DNA of 64,000 nucleotides from positions 3,844,001-3,908,000 of the forward strand of contig CBDBMT010000003.1 of NCBI GenBank assembly GCA_965207585.1, given 5' to 3'. Below the pieces are notes generated by a model that saw only the letters and a list, made by a program, of their open reading frames with translations, ran no database searches and had not been told where the DNA came from. Origin of the DNA: Bin87 sp965207585. GTDB taxonomy: Bacteria; Chloroflexota; Dehalococcoidia; Lucifugimonadales; UBA3495. Shown here piece after piece: positions 7,933 through 16,518 of the stretch (positions are counted from its first letter, which is position 1; the number at the start of each line of letters is the position of its first letter). Both the position numbers and the translations under genes were made by a program.

Positions 7933-8475
7933 ATGATCCAGAGAATGATCGGAGCGGCGCTGTTCAACGCCGAGACATACGAGGAAATCGAAGCCGATCC
8001 GGGGGCAATCGGGCAGGCCATACTGGTAGTGATCCTGGTCACCGTGTGCGGAGCCGTAGGCGGGATCATTGGCGGTCTGCTCGGCGACGCCTCTGCTCTG
8101 AAGATTGTGCTGGGCGTGATTGCGGGCCTGGTGTTCGGCATCGTGCGCTGGGCGATATGGGTCTCCGTGCTCGCCCTGGTGGGCGGCATGATGCTCCGCA
8201 CCGCTAGCACGAACACCAGCTGGGCGGAGATCGGCCGCGTTGTCGGGTTCGCGTATACGCCGGGAGTGCTGTCGATCTTCAGCTTCGTGCCGTTCATCGG
8301 CTGGCTGTTCCCGGTGGTCGCCTGGTTCTGGACTTTGGCTGCGGTGACCGTGGCAGTGCGACAGGCGCTGGACTTCGAGTCGACGGGCCGAGCAATAGCT
8401 GTCGTGCTCCTTGCGGCGGTGATCGGTTTCATTCCGTGGATAATAATCGTGATCGTCCAGGCGGTGCTGCTGTAG
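7933..8475 (+). CDS. Yip1-domain membrane protein
   Basis: A 180-residue integral membrane protein with about five hydrophobic segments, the first at residues 30-50 and the last at the C-terminus. The N-terminal RMIGAALFNAETYEEIEADP, followed by membrane spans and a central TSWAEIGRVVGFAYTPG, is typical of bacterial Yip1 family proteins (PF04893). The bacterial function is unknown. ATG 7933 is preferred over the overlapping TTG at 7930 because GAGGTGAT lies five bases before it. It is transcribed divergently from lysS and followed closely by the MTHFS-like gene. Confidence 0.75.
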   Translation: MIQRMIGAALFNAETYEEIEADPGAIGQAILVVILVTVCGAVGGIIGGLLGDASALKIVLGVIAGLVFGIVRWAIWVSVLALVGGMMLRTASTNTSWAEIGRVVGFAYTPGVLSIFSFVPFIGWLFPVVAWFWTLAAVTVAVRQALDFESTGRAIAVVLLAAVIGFIPWIIIVIVQAVLL

Positions 8476-8505
8476 TCCAACGGCAAACCGGCGGTGAGAT
8501 ACGCC

Positions 8506-9240
8506 ATGCGTGACAAGTGGACAATTCGGGAATCAGTTTGGACTGCACTGGAAACGGCGCGCGTCGTAAGAGGAAAGTCGGTTCACGACAAGATCCCCAA
8601 CTTCATAGGAAGCGAAGCGGCAGCAATGCTGGCGTCAGAGTTGCCGGAATGGGAAGCCGCTCGCGCCATCAAGAGCAACCCTGATCAGGCACAGCGTCCG
8701 CTACGCCAGTTGGCCCTGGAGCAGGGCAAGCTGCTGTACATGGCGGTCCCCAGGCTCAAGGACGAGCGGGTGTTCATCGAGCTCGACCCGCGTCGCCCCG
8801 AGGTTGTACCGGCAAAAGCGGCCACCATTTCGGGAGCGTTCAAGGTAGGCCGTCCCGTTCACGTGCACGAAATGCAGACCATCGATCTGGTGATTTCGGG
8901 ATCGGTGGCGGTCAACAGCCGGGGCGTCCGGATCGGCAAGGGCGGCGGCTTCGCGGACCTGGAGTACGGCCTGGCGGCTGCGGCCGGCATGGTCAAGCCG
9001 GGCACGCCCGTGATCAGCACGGTCCACCCTATGCAACTGCTGGACGAGGACCTGCCCTGGACCCAACACGACGTTCCGCTGGACATCGTGGTTACCACTG
9101 AGCGTGTCATCCGATGCGACAGTGGCGAGGAAGCGTTACCGCGACCCAAAGGCATCTATTGGGAGGACCTCAACGAGCGCAAGATCCGGTCCATCCCCCT
9201 GCTGGTGAAGCTGCGGCAGGAAAGCGAATCGGACGCCTGA
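8506..9240 (+). CDS. 5-formyltetrahydrofolate cyclo-ligase (MTHFS) family protein
   Basis: A 244-residue protein of the MTHFS superfamily, which converts 5-formyl-THF to methenyl-THF with ATP. The diagnostic glycine-rich motif GVRIGKGGGFADLEYGL is present, as are an N-terminal RESVWTALETARVV helix and a C-terminal KGIYWEDLNERKIRSIP. This length and the GGGFADLE version match the MTHFSD-like branch rather than the short classical enzyme, so the substrate is uncertain. ATG 8506 is chosen over GTG 8494 because the family begins with a charged helix near this point. A strong terminator follows at 9275-9294. Confidence 0.8.
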   Translation: MRDKWTIRESVWTALETARVVRGKSVHDKIPNFIGSEAAAMLASELPEWEAARAIKSNPDQAQRPLRQLALEQGKLLYMAVPRLKDERVFIELDPRRPEVVPAKAATISGAFKVGRPVHVHEMQTIDLVISGSVAVNSRGVRIGKGGGFADLEYGLAAAAGMVKPGTPVISTVHPMQLLDEDLPWTQHDVPLDIVVTTERVIRCDSGEEALPRPKGIYWEDLNERKIRSIPLLVKLRQESESDA

Positions 9241-9274
9241 CGGACTGCGTCTCAGCGTTTCCGGCAAAACATAG

Positions 9275-9296
9275 GGGCGGCCGATTGGCCGCCCTG
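9275..9296. terminator. Bidirectional hairpin terminator
   Basis: GGGCGGCC (9275-9282) pairs perfectly with GGCCGCCC (9287-9294) around a GATT loop, followed on the plus strand by TGTTTT. Upstream A-rich sequence gives a weaker T-tract on the minus strand. It separates the convergent MTHFS-like and FAH-family genes. Confidence 0.8.
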
Positions 9297-9327
9297 TTTT
9301 GGTGGCTATGTAGCCGCCCAGATGCGA

Positions 9328-10101
9328 TTAGGATTCCAGCTTTACCGGATTGCGCAGCACGCCGATGCCGCTGATGTCGATCTCGCAAATGGCGCCGTCG
9401 GCCATGTCGGACGTGGTGCCCGGCGTGCCGGTGAAAATGCAGTCGCCGGCCTCCAGGGTCACGTACTTGGTGATGAACTCGATCATGGTCGGCACGTCAA
9501 AGATGAGGTGCGCCGTGGTCTCGTTCTGCTCCTCGTTGCCGTTGACGCGGGTGCGGAGGTGCTGCGCCGCCGGGTCGGCGTCGGTATCGATCCAGGGGCC
9601 CATGGGCGAGAAGGTGTCGGCGGACTTGGCGCGCCACCAGTCGGAGTTGTTCTCTCGGCGGTCCTTCTGCTGCCAGTCACGCGCCGAGACGTCGTTGCCG
9701 CAGGTGTAGCCCAAAACGTGGTTCAGCGCGTCGTCTTTGGAGACGTTGCGGCACTTGTCCTTGATCACCACGACCATCTCGCCCTCGGCGTCGAACCTTT
9801 GCACTTCCTTCGGGCGGACGATGGCGTCCTCAGGACCAATGACGCTGGTGGGGGTCTTGTGGAAGATCATGGGGTATTCAGGAGCCGGCCTGTCGCCGAT
9901 GTGGCTGGTGTAGTTGAGGCCCATGGCGAGGATCTTTCCCGGCATCACCGGCGAGAGGAGCTTCACGTCGGAAAGCGAGTGAACGTGATCGGTCAGCTTG
10001 ATCTCGGCGTCGAAGATGCTGCCGTCGATAGCGGTTACGTTGTCACCGTCAACGACGCCGAAATGCTCGGATCCGTGGGCGATGTATCGAGCGATTTTCA
10101 T
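9328..10101 (-). CDS. Fumarylacetoacetate hydrolase family protein
   Basis: A 257-residue FAH-superfamily enzyme, a group of metal-dependent hydrolases and decarboxylases acting on 2-oxo or beta-diketo acids in aromatic and sugar-acid breakdown. Visible features are the N-terminal domain, ILAMGLNYTSHIGD, and the metal ligands in FDAEGEMVVVI (Glu106, Glu108) and GNDVSARDWQ (Asp137), with FTGTPGTTS near the end. Start 10101 (MKIARYIAHG) has CGGAGG upstream and is preferred to an upstream alternative at 10158. It is co-oriented with the MDR dehydrogenase ahead of it, but substrate cannot be assigned. Confidence 0.9.
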   Translation of the reverse strand: MKIARYIAHGSEHFGVVDGDNVTAIDGSIFDAEIKLTDHVHSLSDVKLLSPVMPGKILAMGLNYTSHIGDRPAPEYPMIFHKTPTSVIGPEDAIVRPKEVQRFDAEGEMVVVIKDKCRNVSKDDALNHVLGYTCGNDVSARDWQQKDRRENNSDWWRAKSADTFSPMGPWIDTDADPAAQHLRTRVNGNEEQNETTAHLIFDVPTMIEFITKYVTLEAGDCIFTGTPGTTSDMADGAICEIDISGIGVLRNPVKLES

Positions 10102-10172
10102 GGTGTGAGTGCCTCCGTTGGGATGTGATGAGCTTTTTGGCGTACGATATTGTACCAAAAGCCGCCGGCCGC

Positions 10173-11207
10173 TCAGTGTTCGATGACCAGCTTGCCGTAG
10201 AAGTCCCGGTCGTGCATCACCTGGTGCGCCTCGCCCACGCCTTCCAGCGGGAAGGTACGGCCCACAATTCCGCGGAGCGCGCCCTGGTTGACCATTTTCA
10301 TGGCGTCGGCCATGGTGCGGCGGCTGCGCCCGCCGCTTCCCATGAGATGCAACGGTTTGCTGTGCAAGATGGACAGATCCATCGGCGTCTGGCTGCCCGA
10401 GGTTACGCCGGTTATCACCAGCCTACCCTCATGCTTGAGGCTCAGCATGTTCTCGTGCCACACGTCCGCGCCGACGCAATCGTATACCACGTCGACACCC
10501 TGGCCGTCGGTGAGTTCCTTCACCCGTTCGCTGACGCTGTCGACCTCCCGGTAGTTGATGACCTCATCGGCGCCCCACTTCTTCGCCTCCTCCAGTTTCC
10601 AGTCGTTGCCGGCGGTAGTGATCACGCGACATCCCATCATCTTGGCAATCTGGATGCCCATGCTGCCGACGCCGGAACCGGCGGCCTGAACCAGCACATC
10701 GTCCCAGGGCTGGATCTTCGCCTGGGTGACGAGGCAGTGCCACGAAGTGTGCAGCGCGATGGGCAGCGCCGCCGCTTCCGCAAACGACATTTCGTCGGGG
10801 ATTGTGTAGGCGTTGATGGCCGGAGCGACCACGTACTCCGCGTGTCCGCCGTCCAGGTCGACGCCGATGCGCTGCTGACGACCGCACCACTGGTCGTGGC
10901 CGGCGGCACAGTGCTCGCACAGATTATGTCCGCCGCACTTGACCCGGTTGTCCACCAGCACCCGGTCGCCAATCGCCAGATCGGTTCCGGAGTCGGGGCT
11001 GATCTGCACCACCTCGCCGGCGAAGTCGCAGCCAAGAATGTGAGGGAAGCGGCGCGCGTTGCCGGCCCGCAAGTTCAGGTCGAGGTGGTTCAATGCGCTG
11101 CCGCCCACTCGGATCATCACCTCGCCGGGGCTGATCTCGGGGTCGGGACGGTCGCCGTGGATCAGCACGTCGGTGCCGCCGGTTTCGTTGATGTAAACGG
11201 CTTTCAT
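10173..11207 (-). CDS. Zinc-binding alcohol dehydrogenase family protein (MDR)
   Basis: A 344-residue medium-chain dehydrogenase/reductase using NAD(P)H. Four cysteines at 91, 97, 100 and 108 form the structural zinc lobe. The cofactor motif AAGSGVGSMG is near residues 175-185. The N-terminal catalytic-zinc position reads ALNHLDLN, the asparagine-type sequence found in quinone-oxidoreductase-like members, so a catalytic zinc is doubtful. Start at 11207 has GGAGGG nine bases upstream. The substrate is unknown; the location next to an FAH-family gene suggests a shared catabolic route, but this is inference. Confidence 0.9.
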   Translation of the reverse strand: MKAVYINETGGTDVLIHGDRPDPEISPGEVMIRVGGSALNHLDLNLRAGNARRFPHILGCDFAGEVVQISPDSGTDLAIGDRVLVDNRVKCGGHNLCEHCAAGHDQWCGRQQRIGVDLDGGHAEYVVAPAINAYTIPDEMSFAEAAALPIALHTSWHCLVTQAKIQPWDDVLVQAAGSGVGSMGIQIAKMMGCRVITTAGNDWKLEEAKKWGADEVINYREVDSVSERVKELTDGQGVDVVYDCVGADVWHENMLSLKHEGRLVITGVTSGSQTPMDLSILHSKPLHLMGSGGRSRRTMADAMKMVNQGALRGIVGRTFPLEGVGEAHQVMHDRDFYGKLVIEH

Positions 11208-11351
11208 GGTGGGTTCCCTCCGGTTGGCAATATCGATGGTGACGGCAGTTTATTGGCAGAGGAGTGAGCCGGCAAATGAGTGCTACAGTTGATTTGGGCG
11301 ATCGGCGCTCGCCTGCGGTGGCGACCGCATGTACAGGAGTACCAACTGGCC

Positions 11352-11756
11352 ATGAAATTCATTACTAATCCTACCGACGAACAGGCAGCAGAGATCGAAC
11401 GAGGCTTGGACACGCACAGTGCGTCGGTAGCGTCGGCTCGCTCCGTCGCGCCGGTGCGGGCGGTCTACGCGAAATCCGGCCGGGTCGTGGCCGGGTTGGT
11501 CGGCTCCGCTTATTGGTGCAAATTGCACGTTCGCCTGCTGTGGGTGGACCCGGACTATCGGTCCGGAGGGCTGGGTCGGCGGCTGATGGATTGGGCGGAG
11601 GAACGCGCCGTAGATATGGGATGCACCTCGGTAGTTGTCGATACGATGTCGTTCCAGGCTCCGGAATTTTACGTCAAACTGGGCTACCGGCAAATCGGGC
11701 TGTCGGAAGGCTATGAGGGTGGGGCGAGCCGGCACTACTTCGAAAAGAATCTGTAG
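11352..11756 (+). CDS. GNAT family N-acetyltransferase
   Basis: A 134-residue single GNAT domain. The acetyl-CoA binding loop RSGGLGRRLMDWAEERA lies at about residues 74-90, preceded by the strand LLWVDPDYR and followed by VVVDTMSFQAPEFYVKLGY, the usual C-terminal half. ATG 11352 (MKFITNPTDE) is the natural start, with CAGGAGT about 11 bases upstream. A longer frame from 11280 adds unrelated residues. The acceptor molecule cannot be inferred. Confidence 0.85.
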   Translation: MKFITNPTDEQAAEIERGLDTHSASVASARSVAPVRAVYAKSGRVVAGLVGSAYWCKLHVRLLWVDPDYRSGGLGRRLMDWAEERAVDMGCTSVVVDTMSFQAPEFYVKLGYRQIGLSEGYEGGASRHYFEKNL

Positions 11757-11832
11757 TTCGTTCCGTCGGCGTCTCCAGAGACGACCTGGCGTCTGCGGCG
11801 TTGCAGTGGGACCGGAAACCCCACACAAATGC

Positions 11833-11841
11833 TGCTACAAT
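11833..11841 (+). promoter_or_regulatory. Extended -10 promoter element for the Ldh-type dehydrogenase
   Basis: TGC (11833-11835) directly precedes TACAAT (11836-11841), giving an extended -10 element about 48 bases before the gene start at 11890. No good -35 hexamer is seen at proper spacing. Confidence 0.4.
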
Positions 11842-11889
11842 CCCCAGCATCTCGTCTATCCATGCCCATTGTTCGCACGGAGGCTTCCC

Positions 11890-12942
11890 ATGCCCGTCTT
11901 CACCCCTGAATACCTGGAAAAGGCCGCCTACCATATCTACGTAGCCAAGGGCACGCCACCCGAAGAGGCCGAGATCGTTGCCGCCCACCAGGTGAAGGCC
12001 AACCTGGTCGGCCACGACTCCCACGGCGTGATCCACATCCCCGAATATTGCGAGCGCATCGACCGGGGCCACATCGTGCCTGGCGCGCCGTTCGAGGTGC
12101 TCAGTGAGACCCCCACCACCGCGGTGGTCGACGGCCACTGGGGGTTCGGCTTCGTGGTGACCGAAAAGGCGACGCGCATGGCCATGGCCAAGGCTAAGGA
12201 AAACGGCGTCGCGGCGTTTACGATCCGACGCCAGAGCCACATCGGACGCCTGGGCGACTACCCTACCATCTGCGCCCAGGAGGGCATGATCGCCCTGCTC
12301 ACCGCCGACTCCGGCGCCGGCCCCAAGGCCGTCGCTCCCTTTGGCGGACGGGCCCGCCGCCTGGGCACCAACCCCATCTGCATCGGCGTGCCCAGCAACC
12401 TGCCCGGCCAGGTGCTGCTGGACATGGCGACCTCCGCCGTCGCCGCCGGCAAGATCGGCCTGGCCCGCAACCGCGGCGAGCAAATCCCCACTGGCTGGAT
12501 CGTGGACAAGGACGGCAACCCGACCAACGACCCTAACGACTACGCAGCCGGCGGCGCTATCCTCCCCGTGGGCGCCGACCAGGGACACAAGGGCTTCGGG
12601 CTGTCTTTCATGGTGGAGATGTTCTCCGGCCTGTTGACGGGCCTCGGTTTCGGCATCGACCCGCAGGCACGCCACAACGACGGCTGCTTCCTGGCCGTGT
12701 TCGACGTTTCGAAGTTCCGACCCCTGGAGGACTTCAAGCAGGAGATGACCGAGTTCGCCGAGTTCGTCAAGACATCCCCGCCGGCCCCCGGTTTCAGCGA
12801 GGTCTATTACCCCGGCGAAATCGAGTACCGCACCGAGTTGCAGAGGCGCGAAAACGGCGTCTTCATCGAGGATGAGACCTGGCGTCAAATCACCGAGCTG
12901 ATGGAAGAAGTCGGCGTGACCGAGGCCGTGGGCCAGCCGTAG
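11890..12942 (+). CDS. Malate/L-lactate/ureidoglycolate dehydrogenase family protein (Ldh2)
   Basis: A 350-residue NAD(P)-dependent oxidoreductase of the malate/L-lactate/ureidoglycolate dehydrogenase family, distinct from the classical Rossmann lactate dehydrogenases. Catalytic and substrate-site histidines are in GHDSHGV (His45) and RRQSHIGRLGDYP (His117). The cofactor-binding region contains FGGRARRLGTNPICIGVP, and DQGHKGFGLSFMVEM is the conserved late block. Start 11890 (MPVFTPEYLEKAA) fits the family N-terminus. The substrate is a 2-hydroxy acid of unknown identity. Confidence 0.9.
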   Translation: MPVFTPEYLEKAAYHIYVAKGTPPEEAEIVAAHQVKANLVGHDSHGVIHIPEYCERIDRGHIVPGAPFEVLSETPTTAVVDGHWGFGFVVTEKATRMAMAKAKENGVAAFTIRRQSHIGRLGDYPTICAQEGMIALLTADSGAGPKAVAPFGGRARRLGTNPICIGVPSNLPGQVLLDMATSAVAAGKIGLARNRGEQIPTGWIVDKDGNPTNDPNDYAAGGAILPVGADQGHKGFGLSFMVEMFSGLLTGLGFGIDPQARHNDGCFLAVFDVSKFRPLEDFKQEMTEFAEFVKTSPPAPGFSEVYYPGEIEYRTELQRRENGVFIEDETWRQITELMEEVGVTEAVGQP

Positions 12943-12970
12943 CCGGGCCTCCTCGACATGGCGAAAGCCG

Positions 12971-14215
12971 GTGGAAGAACCAGCCGCACACCCGGACATC
13001 GAGAGCCCTCCCTCGCTGGCCCGCCGGCTGGCTGAGGTGGCTTGGGCATTCCTGCCCTTCGGTTGGATAGCTTTCGGCGGGCCACAGGCTCATATCGCCC
13101 TGCTGCAGGAGCGGTTCGTAGCCCGGCGTCGCTGGCTGGACGAACAGCGCTTCGTGGAACTGCTGGGCTTGGGGCAGGGACTGCCCGGCCCTACCTCAAC
13201 TCAAATGGTGGTGGCTGTCGGTACGGCCCGGGCGGGGCCGCTGGGCGGCTTGCTGGCCTTTCTGCTCTTTCTGTATCCAGCGGCGACGGTAATGGCCCTG
13301 GCCGGCTTGGGGGTAGCAACTTTCCTGGATGAAGGCGGACGCCCGCAGTGGCTGGACGGGGTACAACCCGCCACGGTAGCCCTGGTGGCGGTAGCAGCCT
13401 GGCGGTTGGGTGTGGCGGTGGTCAACACGCGGCTCACCATGGGCCTGATGCTGTTGGGGGCAGTGGTGACTATAGGGGCGCGTCAACCCTGGGCCTTTCC
13501 CGCTATCCTGGCCCTGGGCGGGCTGGCAACAGCGATGGCACTGCGATCCCGACGACACGACGCCGGTGACCAGTTGGGAAGCATCCCTCTGGACAACTTG
13601 GGAATTTCTCGAGCGGCCGGCGTCCTGCTGTTGCTGTTGTTCTTCGGCTTGCTGGGCGGGTTGATCCTGGCGCGTCTGGCGCTGGATTGGTCCTGGCTGC
13701 AAATCCTGGAGTCCTTTTACCGCACCGGGTCGCTGATTTTTGGCGGCGGGCAGGTGGTATTGCCGATGCTCAGCGCCGAGGTGGTAGAGCCCGGTTGGGT
13801 AACGGAGCAGCAATTCCTGGATGGATTGGCCCTGATGTTGGCCCTGCCCGGTCCATTGTTCAGCTTCAGCGCTTACCTGGGGGCAGTAGCTGGCGGCGTT
13901 CCCGGGCTGCTGCTGGCCTTTGTGGGCCTCTTCTTGCCGGGAGTGCTGATAATCTTCGGAGTGCTGCCCTTCTGGGAGAAGGTACGGCGTTATCCCTGGG
14001 TAAGGATAGCCCTGACGGGTGTGAACTCCACTGCCATCGGCCTGGTAGTGGGCGTGGTGTTCCTGCTGTGGGAGCGGGCAGACCCGGGCGCCGCCGGGGC
14101 GGTGATTGCCCTGCTGGCCTTCGGGTCGGTGATGTTTTTCCGAGTCCCGGCGCCGCTGGTGATTATCGGCGCTGGGGCGCTGGGCTGGATTTTCGATTGG
14201 GTTGGGTTGTTGTAG
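12971..14215 (+). CDS. chrA: ChrA-type chromate transporter family protein
   Basis: A 414-residue inner-membrane protein with the two homologous halves of long-chain CHR transporters. The first half carries FGGPQAHIALLQERFV and GLPGPTSTQMVVAVG; the second repeats these as FGGGQVVLPMLSAEVV and LALPGPLFSFSAYLG. Characterised members export chromate in exchange for proton or sulfate uptake, but many CHR proteins have other or unknown anion substrates. The start is GTG at 12971, 28 bases after the preceding gene, so co-transcription is likely. About ten membrane spans are apparent. Confidence 0.88.
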   Translation: MEEPAAHPDIESPPSLARRLAEVAWAFLPFGWIAFGGPQAHIALLQERFVARRRWLDEQRFVELLGLGQGLPGPTSTQMVVAVGTARAGPLGGLLAFLLFLYPAATVMALAGLGVATFLDEGGRPQWLDGVQPATVALVAVAAWRLGVAVVNTRLTMGLMLLGAVVTIGARQPWAFPAILALGGLATAMALRSRRHDAGDQLGSIPLDNLGISRAAGVLLLLLFFGLLGGLILARLALDWSWLQILESFYRTGSLIFGGGQVVLPMLSAEVVEPGWVTEQQFLDGLALMLALPGPLFSFSAYLGAVAGGVPGLLLAFVGLFLPGVLIIFGVLPFWEKVRRYPWVRIALTGVNSTAIGLVVGVVFLLWERADPGAAGAVIALLAFGSVMFFRVPAPLVIIGAGALGWIFDWVGLL

Positions 14216-14222
14216 AACCCAT

Positions 14223-15074
14223 CTACAGACCGGCAAAAAAGTCGGCCGGTACGACCTCGCCTTCGGCCACCGGAGGCTCGGCGCGAATGAAGTGCTCCAC
14301 CCCGATCACGGAGGCCGTCACCTCGCGGGGTATGCGCTCGTAGGGCCAATCGGGCTGCAACTGTGTGAAGTGCCGCTTGATGCAGGCCATCTTAGCGTCC
14401 AGGCCATCCGACGCATCCACGGTGAGATTGATGGTCTCAGGATCCGCGCCGTCGCTGACCCGGTCGGGCGACGGCATGGGGAAGTCGATGCCGGCAGCCT
14501 GCAAGGATTCCGCCATGTGCACGCGGAAACCGCGCGGGCGCACGCTGTAAAACAGGCGATCCGTCTGGTGGGGTTGAATCCCAATCGCCATGTGATGGGG
14601 GAAAGCGGACGGGTCGGCGGCCAGGCGGAACGCAGTTGTCGAATGCTTGCAGATTGCTATGTGGTCAGGATGTCCGTACAGGCCATCCATCCCGAAAGTG
14701 AGGATCACCTGGGGGCGGAAGCGGCGGATTTCGAACACCAGCCGCGCGACCACCTCGTGCTCGTCAGCCTGCACGAAGGCTTTGGGATGGTGGTTGTCGT
14801 CCCAGCCGGCCATGCCCGAGTCGCGGTACTGCAAAACCTCGTGGGACTCGATCCCAAGTTCCTTGATCGCCTCCGCCAGCTCCCCGCGGCGCACCTCGCC
14901 GATGGTCTCGCGGGTGGCCGAACCGGGCTGGCGAATCTCTCCGAGCTCGCCGGAGGTGGCGGTGATCAGCCGGGCGGTCACCCCGCGTGCGGTGTGCATC
15001 GCGATGGTCCCGCCAACGGGAAACGCCTCGTCGTCAGGGTGGGCAAACAGTATGAGGAGACGATGATCGGGCAT
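14223..15074 (-). CDS. PIG-L / LmbE family N-acetylglucosaminyl deacetylase-like protein
   Basis: A 283-residue zinc hydrolase of the LmbE/PIG-L family, which includes MshB and Mca acting on GlcNAc-inositol or mycothiol conjugates. Metal ligands are in AHPDDE (His12, Asp14, Asp15) and GHPDH (His135, His138). SGELGEIRQPGSA at about 41-53 is the substrate-loop region. A tandem-GNAT protein resembling MshD elsewhere in the window (62539-63462) hints at mycothiol-like chemistry, but the core mycothiol genes are absent here, so this is weak. It converges with chrA, leaving only seven bases between them. Confidence 0.9.
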   Translation of the reverse strand: MPDHRLLILFAHPDDEAFPVGGTIAMHTARGVTARLITATSGELGEIRQPGSATRETIGEVRRGELAEAIKELGIESHEVLQYRDSGMAGWDDNHHPKAFVQADEHEVVARLVFEIRRFRPQVILTFGMDGLYGHPDHIAICKHSTTAFRLAADPSAFPHHMAIGIQPHQTDRLFYSVRPRGFRVHMAESLQAAGIDFPMPSPDRVSDGADPETINLTVDASDGLDAKMACIKRHFTQLQPDWPYERIPREVTASVIGVEHFIRAEPPVAEGEVVPADFFAGL

Positions 15075-15168
15075 GATGATTACCCTTCAGCACGGTGGCA
15101 GCAAGTCGCGAGGCGGTTTATTCCATCATGGTTAGGAGTATCGGCGGTGCAGGAACTTGGCAATTCCT

Positions 15169-15672
15169 TCACCGATCTTCATGGACAAGGGATTGGCGGA
15201 CGCGGTCCGGAAATAGTTCTATAGCTGCCATTTCCGCCAGTCTTTTGGTGAGCTTGTACGTCACTGCCTGACCTTCCGCCATGCGAACTAGCCTGCCCGC
15301 CCTGCCCTCAGCGACCGTACCTTTCCTCCACATATTGAAAACTACCTGATCCGGGCAAATTCCCAAGCACAGCAGGTAATCGTAGTCTCGGTCCAAACGA
15401 ACGTGGTTGAACTGGAAGGTGCCGTTCGCACCGAGCGAAGCAGTTTTCACCTCAAAACGTACATTCTGAATCCGGAGATCAGTGCGAGAAACTCGCCCTC
15501 CATTGCCAACTGCTATGTCATTCTGTCCCAGGAAGCGCCGTATGAATTCCTCGCCAATCTCGCCGCGGTTGGTATTGCCAAGCATTCGGTATCCTACCAA
15601 CGGCGAGTCACGCCAGATGTCCTCCGGCGCGTGTTCCCGGATGATGGTCACCAGTAGATCCACTGGGTTCAT
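15169..15672 (-). CDS. Putative type II restriction endonuclease (PD-(D/E)XK)
   Basis: A 167-residue protein. GEIGEEFIRRFLGQ (37-50) is a nuclease-type helix, and TDLRI (Asp65) followed by FEVKTAS (Glu74, Lys76) forms the D-x(n)-ExK catalytic core. FQFNHVRLDRDYDYLLCLGI continues the core fold. The ATG at 15672 overlaps the methyltransferase stop by four bases (ATGA), the classic coupled arrangement of a restriction-modification pair. A longer upstream frame reads through the methyltransferase and is not real. The recognition sequence cannot be deduced. Confidence 0.75.
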   Translation of the reverse strand: MNPVDLLVTIIREHAPEDIWRDSPLVGYRMLGNTNRGEIGEEFIRRFLGQNDIAVGNGGRVSRTDLRIQNVRFEVKTASLGANGTFQFNHVRLDRDYDYLLCLGICPDQVVFNMWRKGTVAEGRAGRLVRMAEGQAVTYKLTKRLAEMAAIELFPDRVRQSLVHEDR

Positions 15673-16394
15673 GCCGGCGGTTCCCAAATGCTCCTCCCTG
15701 AGCCGCTTTTCCAAAACACGAGGAAATACGAATGATTCTTCCTGGCATGCACTTGGCGAACCGTCCGGCTCACTCCGGGACGATTTTGGCGGACAACCAC
15801 AAAAAGATCCTCGGTAATGAATCCAAGCCGTTCGTATGATTGCATGATTTCCACATGAGTAAAACGTTGCCGGTTCGCGCACACTTCGTCCTGGCACTTC
15901 ACGATCAACACGCCGCGCTCGCGCAGGACTCGATACGCCTCTTTACCGGCATCTTCATACAGCTCAAGGACAGCTTCGTGATATTTCTTTGTGGTTCGAT
16001 TCCCGGTGACGTTGTTGCGGTAATGTCGCTCGAATGCCGTATGAACCGTATGTGCGGTTCCTCCCGGCGAGTGCATATAAGGCGGGTCGAGCACGACACA
16101 ATCTATCGTCCCGTCTTCGTAGGGAAGATCGCGGCAGTCCACTCCGGTCTGAATGTCGGTGGCGAGCAATTCGTACCGCTCTTCGGGAACGTTGCGCCAG
16201 AAAACGCCTTTGCCGAACGTGACGTCGGCAACCAGGCTTCCCGGCGCAACGTAGAGATCCAGGACATGAGGGAACGTGTCCTCATTGCCGCCTACGTAGG
16301 CGCTGAAAGCCAGCTCGTTGGTGGGCTGACCGTTGCGTACTCGCCGGCGTGTCCGCTCGGACTCTTCAACGGCTGTGAATTCCCACAATTGCAT
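15669..16394 (-). CDS. DNA methyltransferase (N6-adenine/N4-cytosine type) of a restriction-modification system
   Basis: A 241-residue S-adenosylmethionine-dependent DNA methylase. The AdoMet motif lies at about 56-65 (VADVTFGKGV), and the catalytic motif IV is DPPY at 103-106 within CVVLDPPYMHSPGG. The order motif I before motif IV excludes the beta class. There is no large target-recognition insert, so the protein is compact. It protects host DNA from the nuclease encoded by the overlapping downstream gene. GC content does not look different from its neighbours, so recent transfer is not obvious. Confidence 0.85.
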   Translation of the reverse strand: MQLWEFTAVEESERTRRRVRNGQPTNELAFSAYVGGNEDTFPHVLDLYVAPGSLVADVTFGKGVFWRNVPEERYELLATDIQTGVDCRDLPYEDGTIDCVVLDPPYMHSPGGTAHTVHTAFERHYRNNVTGNRTTKKYHEAVLELYEDAGKEAYRVLRERGVLIVKCQDEVCANRQRFTHVEIMQSYERLGFITEDLFVVVRQNRPGVSRTVRQVHARKNHSYFLVFWKSGSGRSIWEPPA

Positions 16395-16463
16395 GCTCTA
16401 TCACCGCGCGCCAGAAGCTGAACCATTCGGCACAGGCCGCCAAAAGTCGTTGACAGTCGATGC

Positions 16464-16485
16464 GGGGCGAATAATCATTCGCCCC
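16464..16485. repeat. Palindromic hairpin in intergenic region
   Basis: GGGGCGAAT (16464-16472) and ATTCGCCCC (16477-16485) form a perfect nine-base-pair stem with an AATC loop. There is no T-tract on either side, so it looks more like a REP-type dispersed palindrome than a terminator. It lies between the VOC gene stop and the methyltransferase start. Confidence 0.5.
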
Positions 16486-16518
16486 TATCCCATCGCTCCG
16501 GTTTCGCGCGGACAGCCT

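Noticed and set aside
11674..12999. 441-codon open frame on the minus strand
   Set aside because: Antisense to the Ldh2-type dehydrogenase, which has conserved catalytic residues; the translation is low in complexity (Gly/Ala/Asp/His-rich).
13196..14236. Gln-rich 346-codon open frame on the minus strand
   Set aside because: Antisense to the ChrA transporter; glutamine-rich because it reverses leucine-rich membrane segments.
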